64,000 bases of DNA from Bryopsis sp. KO-2023. Its lineage: Eukaryota > Chlorophyta > Ulvophyceae > Bryopsidales > Bryopsidaceae. Both the position numbers and the translations under genes were made by a program. The notes under the pieces were generated by a model. That model saw only the letters and a list, made by a program, of their open reading frames with translations. It did not search any database and had not been told where the DNA came from. Where the stretch lies: NCBI GenBank assembly GCA_030272585.1, contig BSYQ01000010.1:496001-560000 (forward strand). Direction: 5' to 3'. This document shows, one piece after another, positions 54,284-64,000 of the stretch (position 1 is its first letter; every line of letters begins with the position of its first letter).

Positions 54284-55888
54284 CTCTTCCAGTTTGTCCA
54301 TAATGTTGTACCGAACAAGATCCTCTGTGCAGAAATGCGTTCCCTCCTGATAGGGCTCCCCGATGATAGTGAATATACTTTCCCAGTGACGATTTTCCAG
54401 GGCAGGTAATTTGTCCTTCTGAAACAAGGATCGACAGATGTCGGAAGTGGAGTGATTGTGAATATTTTCCAACCGTTTCTCCAGGTCTTCAGCGGGCTCC
54501 GACGCGTGCAGGGAGGCGACAAAAAGATTGATGAACCATGTGAGAGAGTAGCGGTACGTAGGATTGATATTCGCCAGGTCGGATATACAGAAAAAGAGGA
54601 TCGCCGTGTAGTCTCCGCAGGCTTTGTATCCAGCCCTGGCCTTCTCGATTGCTTTCTCCGTCTCTTCCGCTAGCTTTTGCTTTTTTTCAGCGATTTCCTC
54701 ACCCAGAATCTTTGCTTCTTTGATGATCCGAATGGCAGTCTCGTCCTCCAAAATATTGCCTTCCGAGTAGGTCAATACCTCGAGAATTCTGTCCTCTATT
54801 TCTTTCAGCTTCCGTGCATTGGTCGCTCTTTGAACCACCAGTTCGTTGCTTTGTTCTTCCAAGTCCGGGCGCTCGTTGGCCACCACTACCCCAAGCATCT
54901 GGTCGCTTAGACCCACTGATGTTATCATGAAGTTGAGCAATGTAACCTTGACTGCCACTTTTGGTGGATACTCGATCGTGGAGTCACCCAGACGAATGCA
55001 GTTGACGCCTCCAGACTCGAATACCTGTGGCCACGACCAGAGAAACACGGTCATTGACATTCTTGAAGAAAACTGTTGTCTTGTTTTCCTGACAGTGAAA
55101 CTGAACTGGACAAGGACTGGGTGCTTGTGATGTACCTGTTTCGACAACAAGGGCTCCAGTGACGGGTCGAGGTCCTCCCCCACGTTCTCCAGCAGAACGG
55201 GTAAGCCAAACTGAATGGCATTCTCCAAAGTCCTGAGGTATTCCCCTCCCTCGGACAATTTGACGACCTGAAGATTCTTCTCCAGATTTCGAATCCACTT
55301 GTTGGCCTGTCCTTGAGGGTCGATCATCAACGGCCAGCGTCTCCCATTTGCGACAATCATTCCGTTTTCAATCGAAAACGTATCGCTCCGCAAACCAGAG
55401 ACTTCCCGCTCCCTGATCTTGACAGGCTCCCCCAAAACGTTGGTCACGGAAAAGTTTTGGCTGTGAGGAGTACTTGGTTCTGCAGCTAGTTGGGCTCCCA
55501 GGATTCCAACAATCATGGACGAAGTCACCACCTTCATCTGACCTGAGGTAGGATTCGCAAAAGGCATGGAGATCTGCAGTGGGGAAGAAAGATGTTACAC
55601 ACAAAACATGACCAAAAAACACGTCAAGACGGGGGTGCGCGCGCGGATCCGCCCTTGGCTTGGGAAAAACATTCTTGCCTGATCGAAGACGTGTACGTGC
55701 GGCCTCGCGGATCTTGTATAGGCCGCTCGGATGCAGTTGAACACCGCCTTCAACGAACTCATCGTCTTTAGCGCCAAAGAAAAGTTCAGTATTGACGCGA
55801 CCCAGAGATACCGGGTCCCATCGGCCAGGGCCTCTAGTAGTACCTGATGTTGACCCGCATTTCTGTAATTCTGTCGGTCACGTGGCAT
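54284..55888 (-). CDS. Dynein locus: unique N terminus, AAA5, fused to linker start
   Basis: Exons 55888-55679 (starting MPRDRQNYRNAGQ; donor GC), 55573-55136 and 55024-54284, all phase 0. The first exon and start of the second are not recognised. The AAA5 block is clear: NVLGEPVKIRE, FSIENGMIVANGRRWPLMID, PQGQANKWIRNLEKN, VLLENVGEDLDPSLEPLL, CIRLGDSTIEY, VTLLNFMITSVGLSDQML, ERPDLEEQ, EGNILEDETAI, YSLTWFINLF. Compared with DNAH7-type proteins, about 18 residues (the FRFYITTKLRNPHYLPE region) are absent in frame after DSTIEY. The third exon continues past SLFQKDK directly into linker sequence NRHWESIFTIIGEPY, which normally lies about 2,500 residues upstream of AAA5. Confidence 0.8.
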
Positions 55889-58800
55889 TGCCGCTTTTTT
55901 TGATGCCAGGGAGCCAACATACCTACATCTTGTTTTAGTGACATGGTTTAAAGCGGGCGCGTTACTCGAATAACGCGATTCTTCTTGAATCCTTATCCTA
56001 CTTCTTTCTGCCCTTCTGTGGTGAACTGCAACGACAGGCTGTGGAGTGGTGAGGGGGCCTGTATTTATATTCAGTGCATTTCCCAGAAAACAAGAAGGGG
56101 CAAGGAAAAAAATTCGGATTTGAAGTTGTAATTAAAATACAATTTGGTTCACCTATTGAAAAAAGAAAAAAAAAAGTTTTGGATGGCCGATCCATAGTTT
56201 GGAGATTCACACAAGGTGAAAAAAGATGGGGGGACTTGGGAGGTGGTTTTCGCAGGAATGTAGTGTGGAAATTCTGTTGTCTGATTCCAAAATTTACCAT
56301 TCTGGCTGCTTTATGCAATATATTACACGTAAGATTGATTTTATGACCACTGACAATACATGCGGATATATCTACCCAAACCCCTATCCAACTGTTCTGA
56401 AAAAACATTGAAAAACGAAACCAAAGCACTCAGTTCCTGGATCTCCCCCAGTCAACAATTTGTACCAATCCTCAGGCCTGCGCCCAACCAACCAATTCTT
56501 ACTGTCCGACCGCATACTTTTTATGCGATTTTCTAGAATACCCCCCGAAACATTTCCAGATACAATTTTTGCCAATCACAACCCACAGGGCTCCCAAGAG
56601 GAAACACAGTATGAAAGAGGTTCAGAGCACCTCCACCTTGTATGACTGTGGGAAGATTGCCATTCAAGGTGGCATACAGTGCGACCGGCCGAGTTGCTCA
56701 CTGGGGTATACATTGCTGGCCAAGTATTTTTTTATTTATTTATTTTACATCGGGTTTTACCCTAGTATTGCCAAGTATTGCCCTCCTTTCGCTGGAATCA
56801 AGAGTGTTGCCTAAGCACACGATCGTTCCCTTTCCTTAAATTAATCTCGAAAACTCATATTTGTCTCGGTAGATATATTCCATTAAATTCGAATTGGCTC
56901 TGTATAACATGGGGTGGAGTAATTTAAATGTTGGCGATTCAAATTAACCCTGGAAAACCACGAGGCAGTCAGTGCACGGTAGGAGTGGAGAATTACCTAT
57001 CAAATTTTTCGTTTAAACACCTACTTGCTTATATAAACAAGGAACTAGGAAATTTCCTGTGTCCCGTTTTTCAAGCAGGGTGATTTTCGACAATCTGTTT
57101 TTAAATATTTGATTCAGTATATTGGTCTCTCAGAATAGCTGAATTTTTTGCTGAATGGAAAAAAAAAGGTTACATACATACATACTCTCGTCGGCCAGCG
57201 GAATCGCTCAAATTTGATTCCAGCGCGCCACTCGACAGGAAGACCGCCGCGTGAGGTGGGGATGGACCCAATTTTGAACATTGTTCTGATAATGTATGCT
57301 AGACATCCCCCCCTCCCCTCTTGCTTGATGTTGTCGCAAAAAGTCGGGCTGAAGTTGAAGCCCTTGGTATCAGATGGTCAATGCCATACTATGAACACAA
57401 AAGCATCACGAATGGATGGAACTTTGCCTTCTGGCGTGGAACTTGGTGGTTTCATTTCGCAGGGGATTGATTTGATTTGTGGATTTCACCCATTTTATCC
57501 ATGCATAGTAGAATTGGCTGCCAACAGAATCATACCTTTTTGGTCCAGCAATGGGCTGTCACAACCCTCAGAAGAATAGCTCCAAAGATATGTTGTTGTT
57601 TGTCTGCTTTTTTTCTTTTCTTTCCCTCAAGCCAAGGATTTATTGTGTTTGCTTCAGGTGGTGGTGGTGGTGTGCTGCCGTCCAATGAATTTACAAGAAA
57701 CTCAAGATGTAAGGCAAAGGATTGTCGAAATGGGTTCCTCCAGCGGACAAGTCTAGGTCTGTTTTGTTCTTCCTGTTTAGTTTCCGCTATTGCAGTTTTA
57801 AAAGATCATTTTTTTTTTTCATTTTTCAAAAAAAAAGACGATCTTAACACATCCATGCCGGGTTGATTTTTCATTTTATGATTAAGAAATCGATTTTCCT
57901 TCGGTCTTATTCTTTTCTATTTCCTTTTTCCCTGGACTTTTGACTATAAGCAACAGGGACTGGTGTGTTCTTTTCCTGACGCATCCCTTTTTCAGCCACC
58001 TTCGCTCATTCATGGTTTTGCTGTACCAAAATGAAAGTCTGGTCTTTTGATTATAGGTCAAGAGCTTCAAAGGCGATCCACATAAAGTAGCCAGAAGATC
58101 ACTTTCGACCAGGTCTGGAGTCGGAAACAAAAGAAAGTTTCGATATTACTGTTCAGGCGGGATGCAGTGGTGGATGCTTACTAAGGGGAAATCAAAACAC
58201 GAAAAAACGATGGAATGCATGAGAAAATACAGACCAATTTAAATGTCTGTATTCTTCAAAATGTTGATTTAGACCACTGACACTGTGCTTGCTTGGACAG
58301 GGACGATGTTTGCACATGGTCAGACTTGGACGGGGAAATCGCACACATCATAAGGCAGAAACAAGCACTCGAGCAAAGGATACAATTCTAAACACCTTGG
58401 ACTGTAATTTCAACAGAATATCGAAAGAAAGTGAGCAGCTGTCAAGCAAATCTTGTGCCCCCTCCCCACCACCAACAAAAACAAAGTGACACAAGAAGCT
58501 AATCTGTTTGCTTTTTTTTTGAAAGCAAAGGGTGGGGGGGGTTCTGTGCATACACCTTAAGGAATTCTGTCCATTTGTTCAATCTTTTCTTCTCTTAAAA
58601 TTATATCAATTGATCGCAGCCCAGGCATCCATGTTTTTGTCTGTTAAAATCTGATTTTCGAAAATAATTGAGCGAGAGCCTACATTAAAATAGCGAAAGA
58701 AATTGATTGTGGTCAGTGGCAAAATTGCTTTTGAAAGACAGGGGGTATTCACATTTCATTAATTTCTGTGTGCAGGCAGTAAAAAAGAGTTTTTGGTGTG

Positions 58801-59666
58801 GCCTCGTGTCTGGAAATCTACAACAAAGAAACTCGTGATTTGCTGTCCAAGCATTTTGACAAGATATTGCAATTGAAAGAAACCATTGGGACAATGGGTT
58901 TTTCGGCAAAGATTGAATGCAATTTGTTGTGAAAGGTGTGTCGGAAATTACCACTGTACTGCAAGTGGATGTTTTGTCTGTCTCTGTCTGTTTGTTATTT
59001 CTGCCTGTTGTTTCTGTCTGTTGTTGTCTGATTTAGTCAATATCGAACTTTGATTTCCCCCAAACCCTTTTTTTCCGCATCAATATTTCCTTTTTTTACG
59101 GGCTGCCATCCACTCTTGAAAAAAGTAAACAAAAGAAACAAAAAAAAAGGACTGTTCTATCTTTCCCCCCAAGGAGATTTTCAATCAGGTTTTGAAAAAA
59201 AAAAAAAAGAAACATGAGGGGGAAGAATTGATACAGATATTGACTAGTGGCTACAGGAGCTTTTCATTTTTATTTTTTTTTAAATCCATTTCTCCCATAA
59301 ATCCATTTCTCCCAAAACAAAACCCTCAAATTCACAACCCACTTTTTCCCCCTTGCCACACTCACTCACTCTCACTCTTTTTTTTTCGTAAAAATATTAA
59401 AAAGGTCGAAAACCATCTATCTATCTGTCTACCTACCTACCTGTTTTGTTTTTTTTGTTGGGTGTCTTTTTTCTTTCATATTTTTTCGACACACACACGC
59501 ACTATATCACAGTTTGAAAAAAACCCAAATACCACAAAAAAAATCAAAAAACCGATACAATTGCACCTCCCTCACTCTTTTTCCATGACAGAATCACTCT
59601 TTTTTCCAAATTTTGCTGCTTCACACACATGCATGAAACTCAAAAGAGTAATAAAAAGAGAAATAA
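55889..59666. other. Long spacer with no supported gene
   Basis: Upstream of the dynein locus. Short open frames (for example 57148-57579 plus and 56384-56575 minus) have no recognisable domain and no splice partners. T-rich DNA dominates 57590-57860 and 59040-59600. A TGTCTG-rich stretch lies near 58970-59030. Confidence 0.4.
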
Positions 59667-59871
59667 CTACACCCTTCATCGTATTTAGTGTAGCCTACAC
59701 TATTTCCGTGTGCGGCAGAAATTTTAGAAAACAGAAAATAGTGTGGGCCACACTATTTTCGAAATCTACACTTCTAGTTAACGTTTCGGTTTTCCATGAA
59801 TTAGTGTGGCCTGCACTATTACTAAGGTAACACTATTAAAAGACCCACACTAAATACGATTGAGGGTGTAG
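59667..59871. mobile_element. Short MITE, 205 bp
   Basis: Terminal inverted repeats start CTACACCCTNNATCGTATTTAG and are about 24 bp. Internal motifs AGTGTGG/CCACACT recur in both orientations. No clear target duplication was seen, so the superfamily is open. Confidence 0.65.
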
Positions 59872-60053
59872 ATTCCGAAATTTAAGTGCTCAGACAATGA
59901 AGTGAATGCATTGGCGTTAAAATTAAAAATTTCAGTGAAAAGGTTCTCTCTTCCTGTTTCTTTTTCCACCCCTTCAGAAAACGGGGCTTTTCTTTACCCA
60001 TTCAAATATACCATCTTTCAGGTCATCTCTTTTCTGTTGTTCTGTTACAGTGC

Positions 60054-62121
60054 TTAGGGGAACGTTATTCTTATATCAATTGGGTTCACGGGGAGGGGGT
60101 CGGTGTATGTATGTGTGTGTGAGTGTGTGTGTGTATACCCAGGGTCCATTTCCCCCGTGTAATACGATTGCCTGTCAAATTGTGCATCATGTTTTTTTAG
60201 CAAGATTTGAAATGAGCTTTGGGCGTATTTGGTAGTTAATGCTTCAAAATAAATTACATGGTCTCTGAAAACATCTGTGTGAGTTTTGTGGGGAGGATGC
60301 GAGGTTTTCCATTACTTTCATGGGGAACAGGAAGGAGGGGGTGTATCTTATTCTCATATTCTATGAGATTTCCAGTTGGACATGAATCGATCAGAACTGG
60401 TTTATTCCTGTGACATCAAAGTCATGCTCAAAACTCAAAATTTTGTAAAATTCTAGTGGAATCATTCCACAAAATGTTACGATACGGGGCGAGCTCACGA
60501 CCAACCGTGAGGATTTTGACTGACGTTCCTTTTCATTGCCAACAAGGATTAAAACAAAACAAATCCTTCCAGTTGCATGAATACAAGACTTTTCATGAAA
60601 AAAAAGAGCAAGAGATAATTGGAGGAGCTTCAGCCACCTGATTAGCCCATGGTGAGTTTGAATGGGATTGTATGGATTTTCTTTGGTTAGATTGCATTAC
60701 CTGTCGTCAAAATACACTTTTGATGCCCCTTTGGATTTTTCCAGAGGGATTAGAAGGCCCCTCCCCCAGGCGTGGTTACACATGGTGTATCATCCCCCCA
60801 AATTGAAGGGGAAGTTTTGATTGGAATCCTCACAAATCACATGCAATGGGATGATGGATTAACAAGCTGTCATGTCCAAACAACATGCCTCAATATTTAG
60901 CCAAAATTTCCAGCCAAAATTTGCAGGCTTGATAGATCTCCACTATTTGTTGCAGTTGGATGACGATCATCCATCATATTCCATTTGCCTGGCATTCCAA
61001 AAAAATGAAATGCACTGACTTCACGGGGACAATTCCTCTCCGTGTATTTCGAATCAAACCAAATCTCGTCTGGTTTCTGTTTTTTGTTCTGATTTCCCCC
61101 CAACAGGAAAACCACCTGGAGAAGAATGATGTCCATTTTTTTTGTTTTCATGGAACATTGACCTCAGAACAGCCATGGAAAGCACTAACTGAGTTTTTGT
61201 TCCCGAACTCCAAGATAACACAAGTACCTCCTCTCCTTGTGCTCCATGTTCCATTTCTGGAGATATAAAAACATCCTGATTTGATTTGCCAGCAAGAAGT
61301 CCCATACAGATCAATGCTGCGAATCCTCCTGATCTCCATTGATTGTTCAAATGCAGTCCGACTCCCACCAAAATCAGCACCATCAGCTATTCGGTGTTCC
61401 TTCCTGGACAAGGCCACGATTGCCAGATATGTATTGATGCATGCAACCCATCCTCTGATTTCAGTGCTTCCAAGCAAGAAAGACCAGTGCTGTTTTCATA
61501 ATATATCCACGCCCCCAAAATCCACCAAACATACATAAGAGAATTACTTTTGCCGTCCTCCACCGATTTCCAGCAATTTCCAACCATGCCACCCTCAAAA
61601 AAGCGAATGCTCACTTTTATCGGAAGCTTCCAATTGTTTCACCATCCATACCACTTTAGCCACTGTCCCGGTGCCTTTAACACCCCCTATCATCCGCTTG
61701 AATCCACTCCTGGCCTCTCGCAGGCACCTCCTACCACTGATTTCCTCACAGATTAACTCCCGACTCTGTTTTACATGCTCCACTCTGGTTTTATTCCCAG
61801 CCAAAATGAAGCTACACTAATTGATGATTGCAGCCTTGAATTCCATGCACAACCAACAGTTTTTACCCCTGTTTCTTGCTTGTTTTTTCCCATATTTTTA
61901 TTTTGGCATTCCATCACCCTTTGGAATTCACCATGTCCATCTAGGCCCAGACCCCTGGCCATCCCCACATCCACCACCTGTTTCACCTTCTGTTTCTTTT
62001 TTTCTAATGCACTCAACTGAGGGTCATTTCTCCACTCAGATTGGTGCTCCCCTGTATTGCCCCTTTTCATTTGGTGCAGTCATGTCCCCTCCCTTTAGAT
62101 TTTCATGACCAAGCACCACTA
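60054..62121. repeat. 2-kb dispersed direct repeat, copy 2
   Basis: Same orientation and extent as 37776-39787, with small indels (for example a longer GT tract and a replaced segment near 61460-61500). The conserved minus-strand frame of copy 1 is interrupted here, so this copy is more decayed or the frame is not under selection. Confidence 0.8.
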
Positions 62122-62169
62122 GTAAAAAACACGCTAGAATACACAATTTCAAATTTGAACACAGTTTTT

Positions 62170-62305
62170 AATTGTGTATTTGTGTGTATTTGCGTGTAGC
62201 TTTCCGTTGTACCATGATTTCAGCAAGAAAAACTGTGTATCTGTGTGTATTTGTGTGTAGCTTTCCGTTTCACCATGATTTCGTGAAGACAAAATTGTGT
62301 ATCTT
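62170..62305 (+). repeat. Minisatellite, two units of about 62 bp plus a partial
   Basis: Each unit contains TGTGTAT(t/c)TGTGTGTATTTG followed by GTGTAGCTTTCCGTT and CCATGATTTC. It directly follows the second 2-kb repeat. Confidence 0.8.
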
Positions 62306-62328
62306 GCTGGATTAGCCGTACTTTTCCT

Positions 62329-62487
62329 TGTCAGATCGCAAGCGTGATGTGATTGCGGGCCGAGGTTCCCATGCGTTGGCGTTGGCGCTGGACGTGAGAA
62401 AAAGAAGCGCGGATGGAACTGAGGACGTGCTCAGTTTGAGTGAACAGGTTGGGCGCAGTGCTGTGCTGTTGTACCGTGCTCTTCAGT
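62329..62487 (+). CDS. Possible exon of a right-end gene
   Basis: After an acceptor at about 62332 an open frame reads DRKRDVIAGRGSHALALALD, then a consensus donor (GTGAGA) or further open sequence. No family recognised. It is followed by an 18-20 bp G-run near 62560. Confidence 0.3.
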
Positions 62488-63266
62488 TGTTTTTTTTTAG
62501 AAGAGGAACGCGAGATCAAAAACGAAGCGCCCAACGCACGCGACCATGCTTACTGACAGGGGGGGGGGGGGGGGGGGGGCCTACAACCGAGATCGAAACC
62601 CTGGGGTCCTCAGATTTAATCGCTGCCTTTCCTTGGTCGGAGTGTGCTTGGCTTGGTAAGAGTGTTGGATTCTTTTTCTGTATTTTCACACTACTTTTGT
62701 ATTGGTATAAAAAAATTTGACTGGCAAAATTTGGGGCCACTTCAGGGGCCCAGGGAAATAAAAAAAAAAAATCACACTGTTGTGCACCATAGCCTTACCT
62801 CATTCTTCCTCAGATTCTGTTCTAATCAACTATTTTGGTGATGTTCACAACGTGATTCTTTACTTCCCAGCAATCTGTTTTTTGTATTTCAAGCTGAAAA
62901 AGAGGCCGCCCAGGCAACCACCAGTCGAAAGGCAGGGAGTGAAAGGCAGGGAGTGAAAGCAGTGGGAAAAGCACTAGTAAATGCCGAGTCAATACTCCTG
63001 TTTCCAATCCCCTTCTATTCAAAAATTGGAGAAGCCCCGAAGAGATAGCCGCCATCATCCACTGGGATTCTAACACAAGTGAGCTTGTCGGTTGCTTCGT
63101 TGTCTGAGGTATGTTATTCCTAATTGGTCAGTTGAAGAGATATATCTGTGTGTGAGAGACATTCATACAAGTCCCTTGTACACTTGGAATATTGTTTGAT
63201 GTGAAATCTGCTGGGTTCAATAAAAAAGCTTACAAAAAGATTGATGCAGATGTCCTGCCTTTTTAG

Positions 63267-63644
63267 TCCTATTACGCAACGCAACTTTTTGCTGATCAGA
63301 GAATCCTTCCTGTAAAAAAGAAGTGTGGTGTGGTTTCTACCTACACTGCCAGTGAAAAGGTCGGTGAAAAGTGTCCCTAGAAAAAAAAATCAGCCCAACA
63401 ATTCGGTTGGTCGTGTGATTGGCACAGAATCCTGGCCAATGCAAAATACCAGAGAACCTGTTGGACCTAGTTACTGTCCCAACCCTGGCTGCCACAGGCT
63501 GGGTTGGATGTACAACTTACACTGCGACGCTTACTGTGGTGAGTAGAAGGAAAAGGTCTTCCCCCGACGTACGTTCACTATTCCCTTCGTCTTTTCCCCA
63601 AGGTTGCAGCTGTACTCACGCTATCCATTTGTGTTTGTGAATAG
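63267..63644 (+). CDS. Possible exons of an unrecognised right-end gene
   Basis: Exons 63267-63359 (SYYATQLFADQRILPVKKKC...), 63428-63538 (NPGQCKIPENLLDLVTVPTL...) and 63603-63644 (VAAVLTLSICVCE, stop). All are phase 0 with GT-AG borders. Phase agreement over three exons is modest support. The upstream exon is not settled; one frame at about 62995-63079 (NWRSPEEIAAIIHWDSNT) ends in phase 1 and does not fit directly. No domain recognised. Confidence 0.35.
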
Positions 63645-64000
63645 GTGGCGCCTCCAAGGCCAATTCAGTTCTGAATGACCCAGCTTGACAACTGTTGCAT
63701 GGAGGATGAGAAACCCCTCCCAGGCCGAAAGGAGGGAATCCCCTCCACCGACTCCAAAACATCCGGCCCTAGCACCGACTCCTTGGACGATCCCACCGTT
63801 TCAAGCTATGTCGATAACACTGTTTGCTCTAGAAACCAATCAGCACCATGTTATGGGAAAACAGAAGAGGAGATAATGTGTGTGTGTGTGTGGAGGATGG
63901 GGGCGGGGGGGATCATTGGCTGATCCCTCCAATGACCCTGTTTGACAGCAAGTCCTTGCACAAGCTTGGCAAAGGAGGGCCTCCATATTCGAGCGATTAG

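Larger units (their letters stand above)
43541..55888 (-). pseudogene. Rearranged axonemal dynein heavy-chain gene (AAA5 before linker, AAA1-4, stalk)
   Basis: About 22 minus-strand exons with GT-AG introns (one GC-AG) and matching phases encode DNAH3/7/12-like dynein motor sequence, but in an altered order. The order is a unique N terminus, AAA5, linker, AAA1, AAA2, AAA3, AAA4, an unrecognised insert, then the stalk tip ending in a stop. AAA6 and the C-terminal domain are not seen, and several blocks are absent (part of AAA5, the middle of the linker, the core of AAA2, the nucleotide-binding half of AAA3). AAA5 joins the linker within one exon (SLFQKDK then LPALENRHWESIF). Two lesions are clear: a MITE inside the exon before AAA1, and a frame break in AAA2. 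Options are a decaying paralogue formed by recombination between tandem dynein genes, an odd mini-dynein, or a local misassembly. Confidence 0.7.

Noticed and set aside
57148-57579. Open frame of 143 codons
   Set aside because: Composition and lack of domains or splice structure do not support a gene.
37776-62121. Helitron interpretation of the 2-kb repeat (ends TC... and ...CTAA on the minus strand)
   Set aside because: Flanks are not A and T at the insertion points and no 3' hairpin was clear. The shared sequence also extends past the supposed TC start.

Overview
This is a nuclear window from a eukaryote. Host genes are split by GT-AG introns of tens to several hundred bases, non-coding DNA is full of poly-T and poly-A tracts, and transposable elements are abundant. 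The gene content suggests a flagellated photosynthetic lineage, possibly a green or streptophyte-type alga. There is an FtsH-type AAA protein with a transit-peptide-like N terminus, a plant-type RNA cyclic phosphodiesterase, an F-box/LRR protein and an axonemal (DNAH3/7/12-like) dynein heavy chain. The species cannot be named from the sequence alone.

Layout. 1-1.27 kb: AT-rich DNA with a 50-nt tRNA-like fold. 1.27-15.24 kb: a chromodomain-bearing Ty3/gypsy retroelement on the minus strand, with identical 174-bp LTRs and a 5-bp target duplication, whose interior is a mosaic of partial and duplicated copies. 15.37-16.45 kb: a fold-back DNA element with an 8-bp target duplication (hAT-like), made of GATCGG repeats and inverted tRNA-like segments. 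17.68-21.87 kb: an 11-exon gene for an unrecognised 428-aa protein. 23.8-27.1 kb: a tiny bL33 ribosomal protein gene on the minus strand, divergent from a three-exon beta-helix repeat gene. 29.5-32.0 kb (minus): FtsH-like AAA protein with no protease domain found. 32.9-34.1 kb: two-exon cyclic phosphodiesterase. 34.2-36.9 kb: a poorly resolved minus-strand gene and a plus-strand F-box/LRR gene. 40.0-41.85 kb (minus): five-exon coiled-coil gene, 177 aa.

43.5-55.9 kb (minus) holds the most unusual locus, a dynein heavy-chain gene in which AAA5 precedes the linker and AAA1-AAA4. AAA6 and the C-terminal domain were not found, several motor segments are absent, and unrecognised exons take the place of stalk coil 1. 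Nearly all exon phases match across introns. The locus is also hit by transposons: a 639-bp Harbinger-like MITE lies inside an exon, and a 2.84-kb CACTA element lies in an intron.

A 2-kb direct repeat of unknown type occurs at 37.8-39.8 kb and again at 60.1-62.1 kb. The right end (62.3-64 kb) has weakly supported exons of another gene.

All exon models were built by hand from reading frame, splice consensus and phase. Family assignments rest on recognised motifs, not on database searches.
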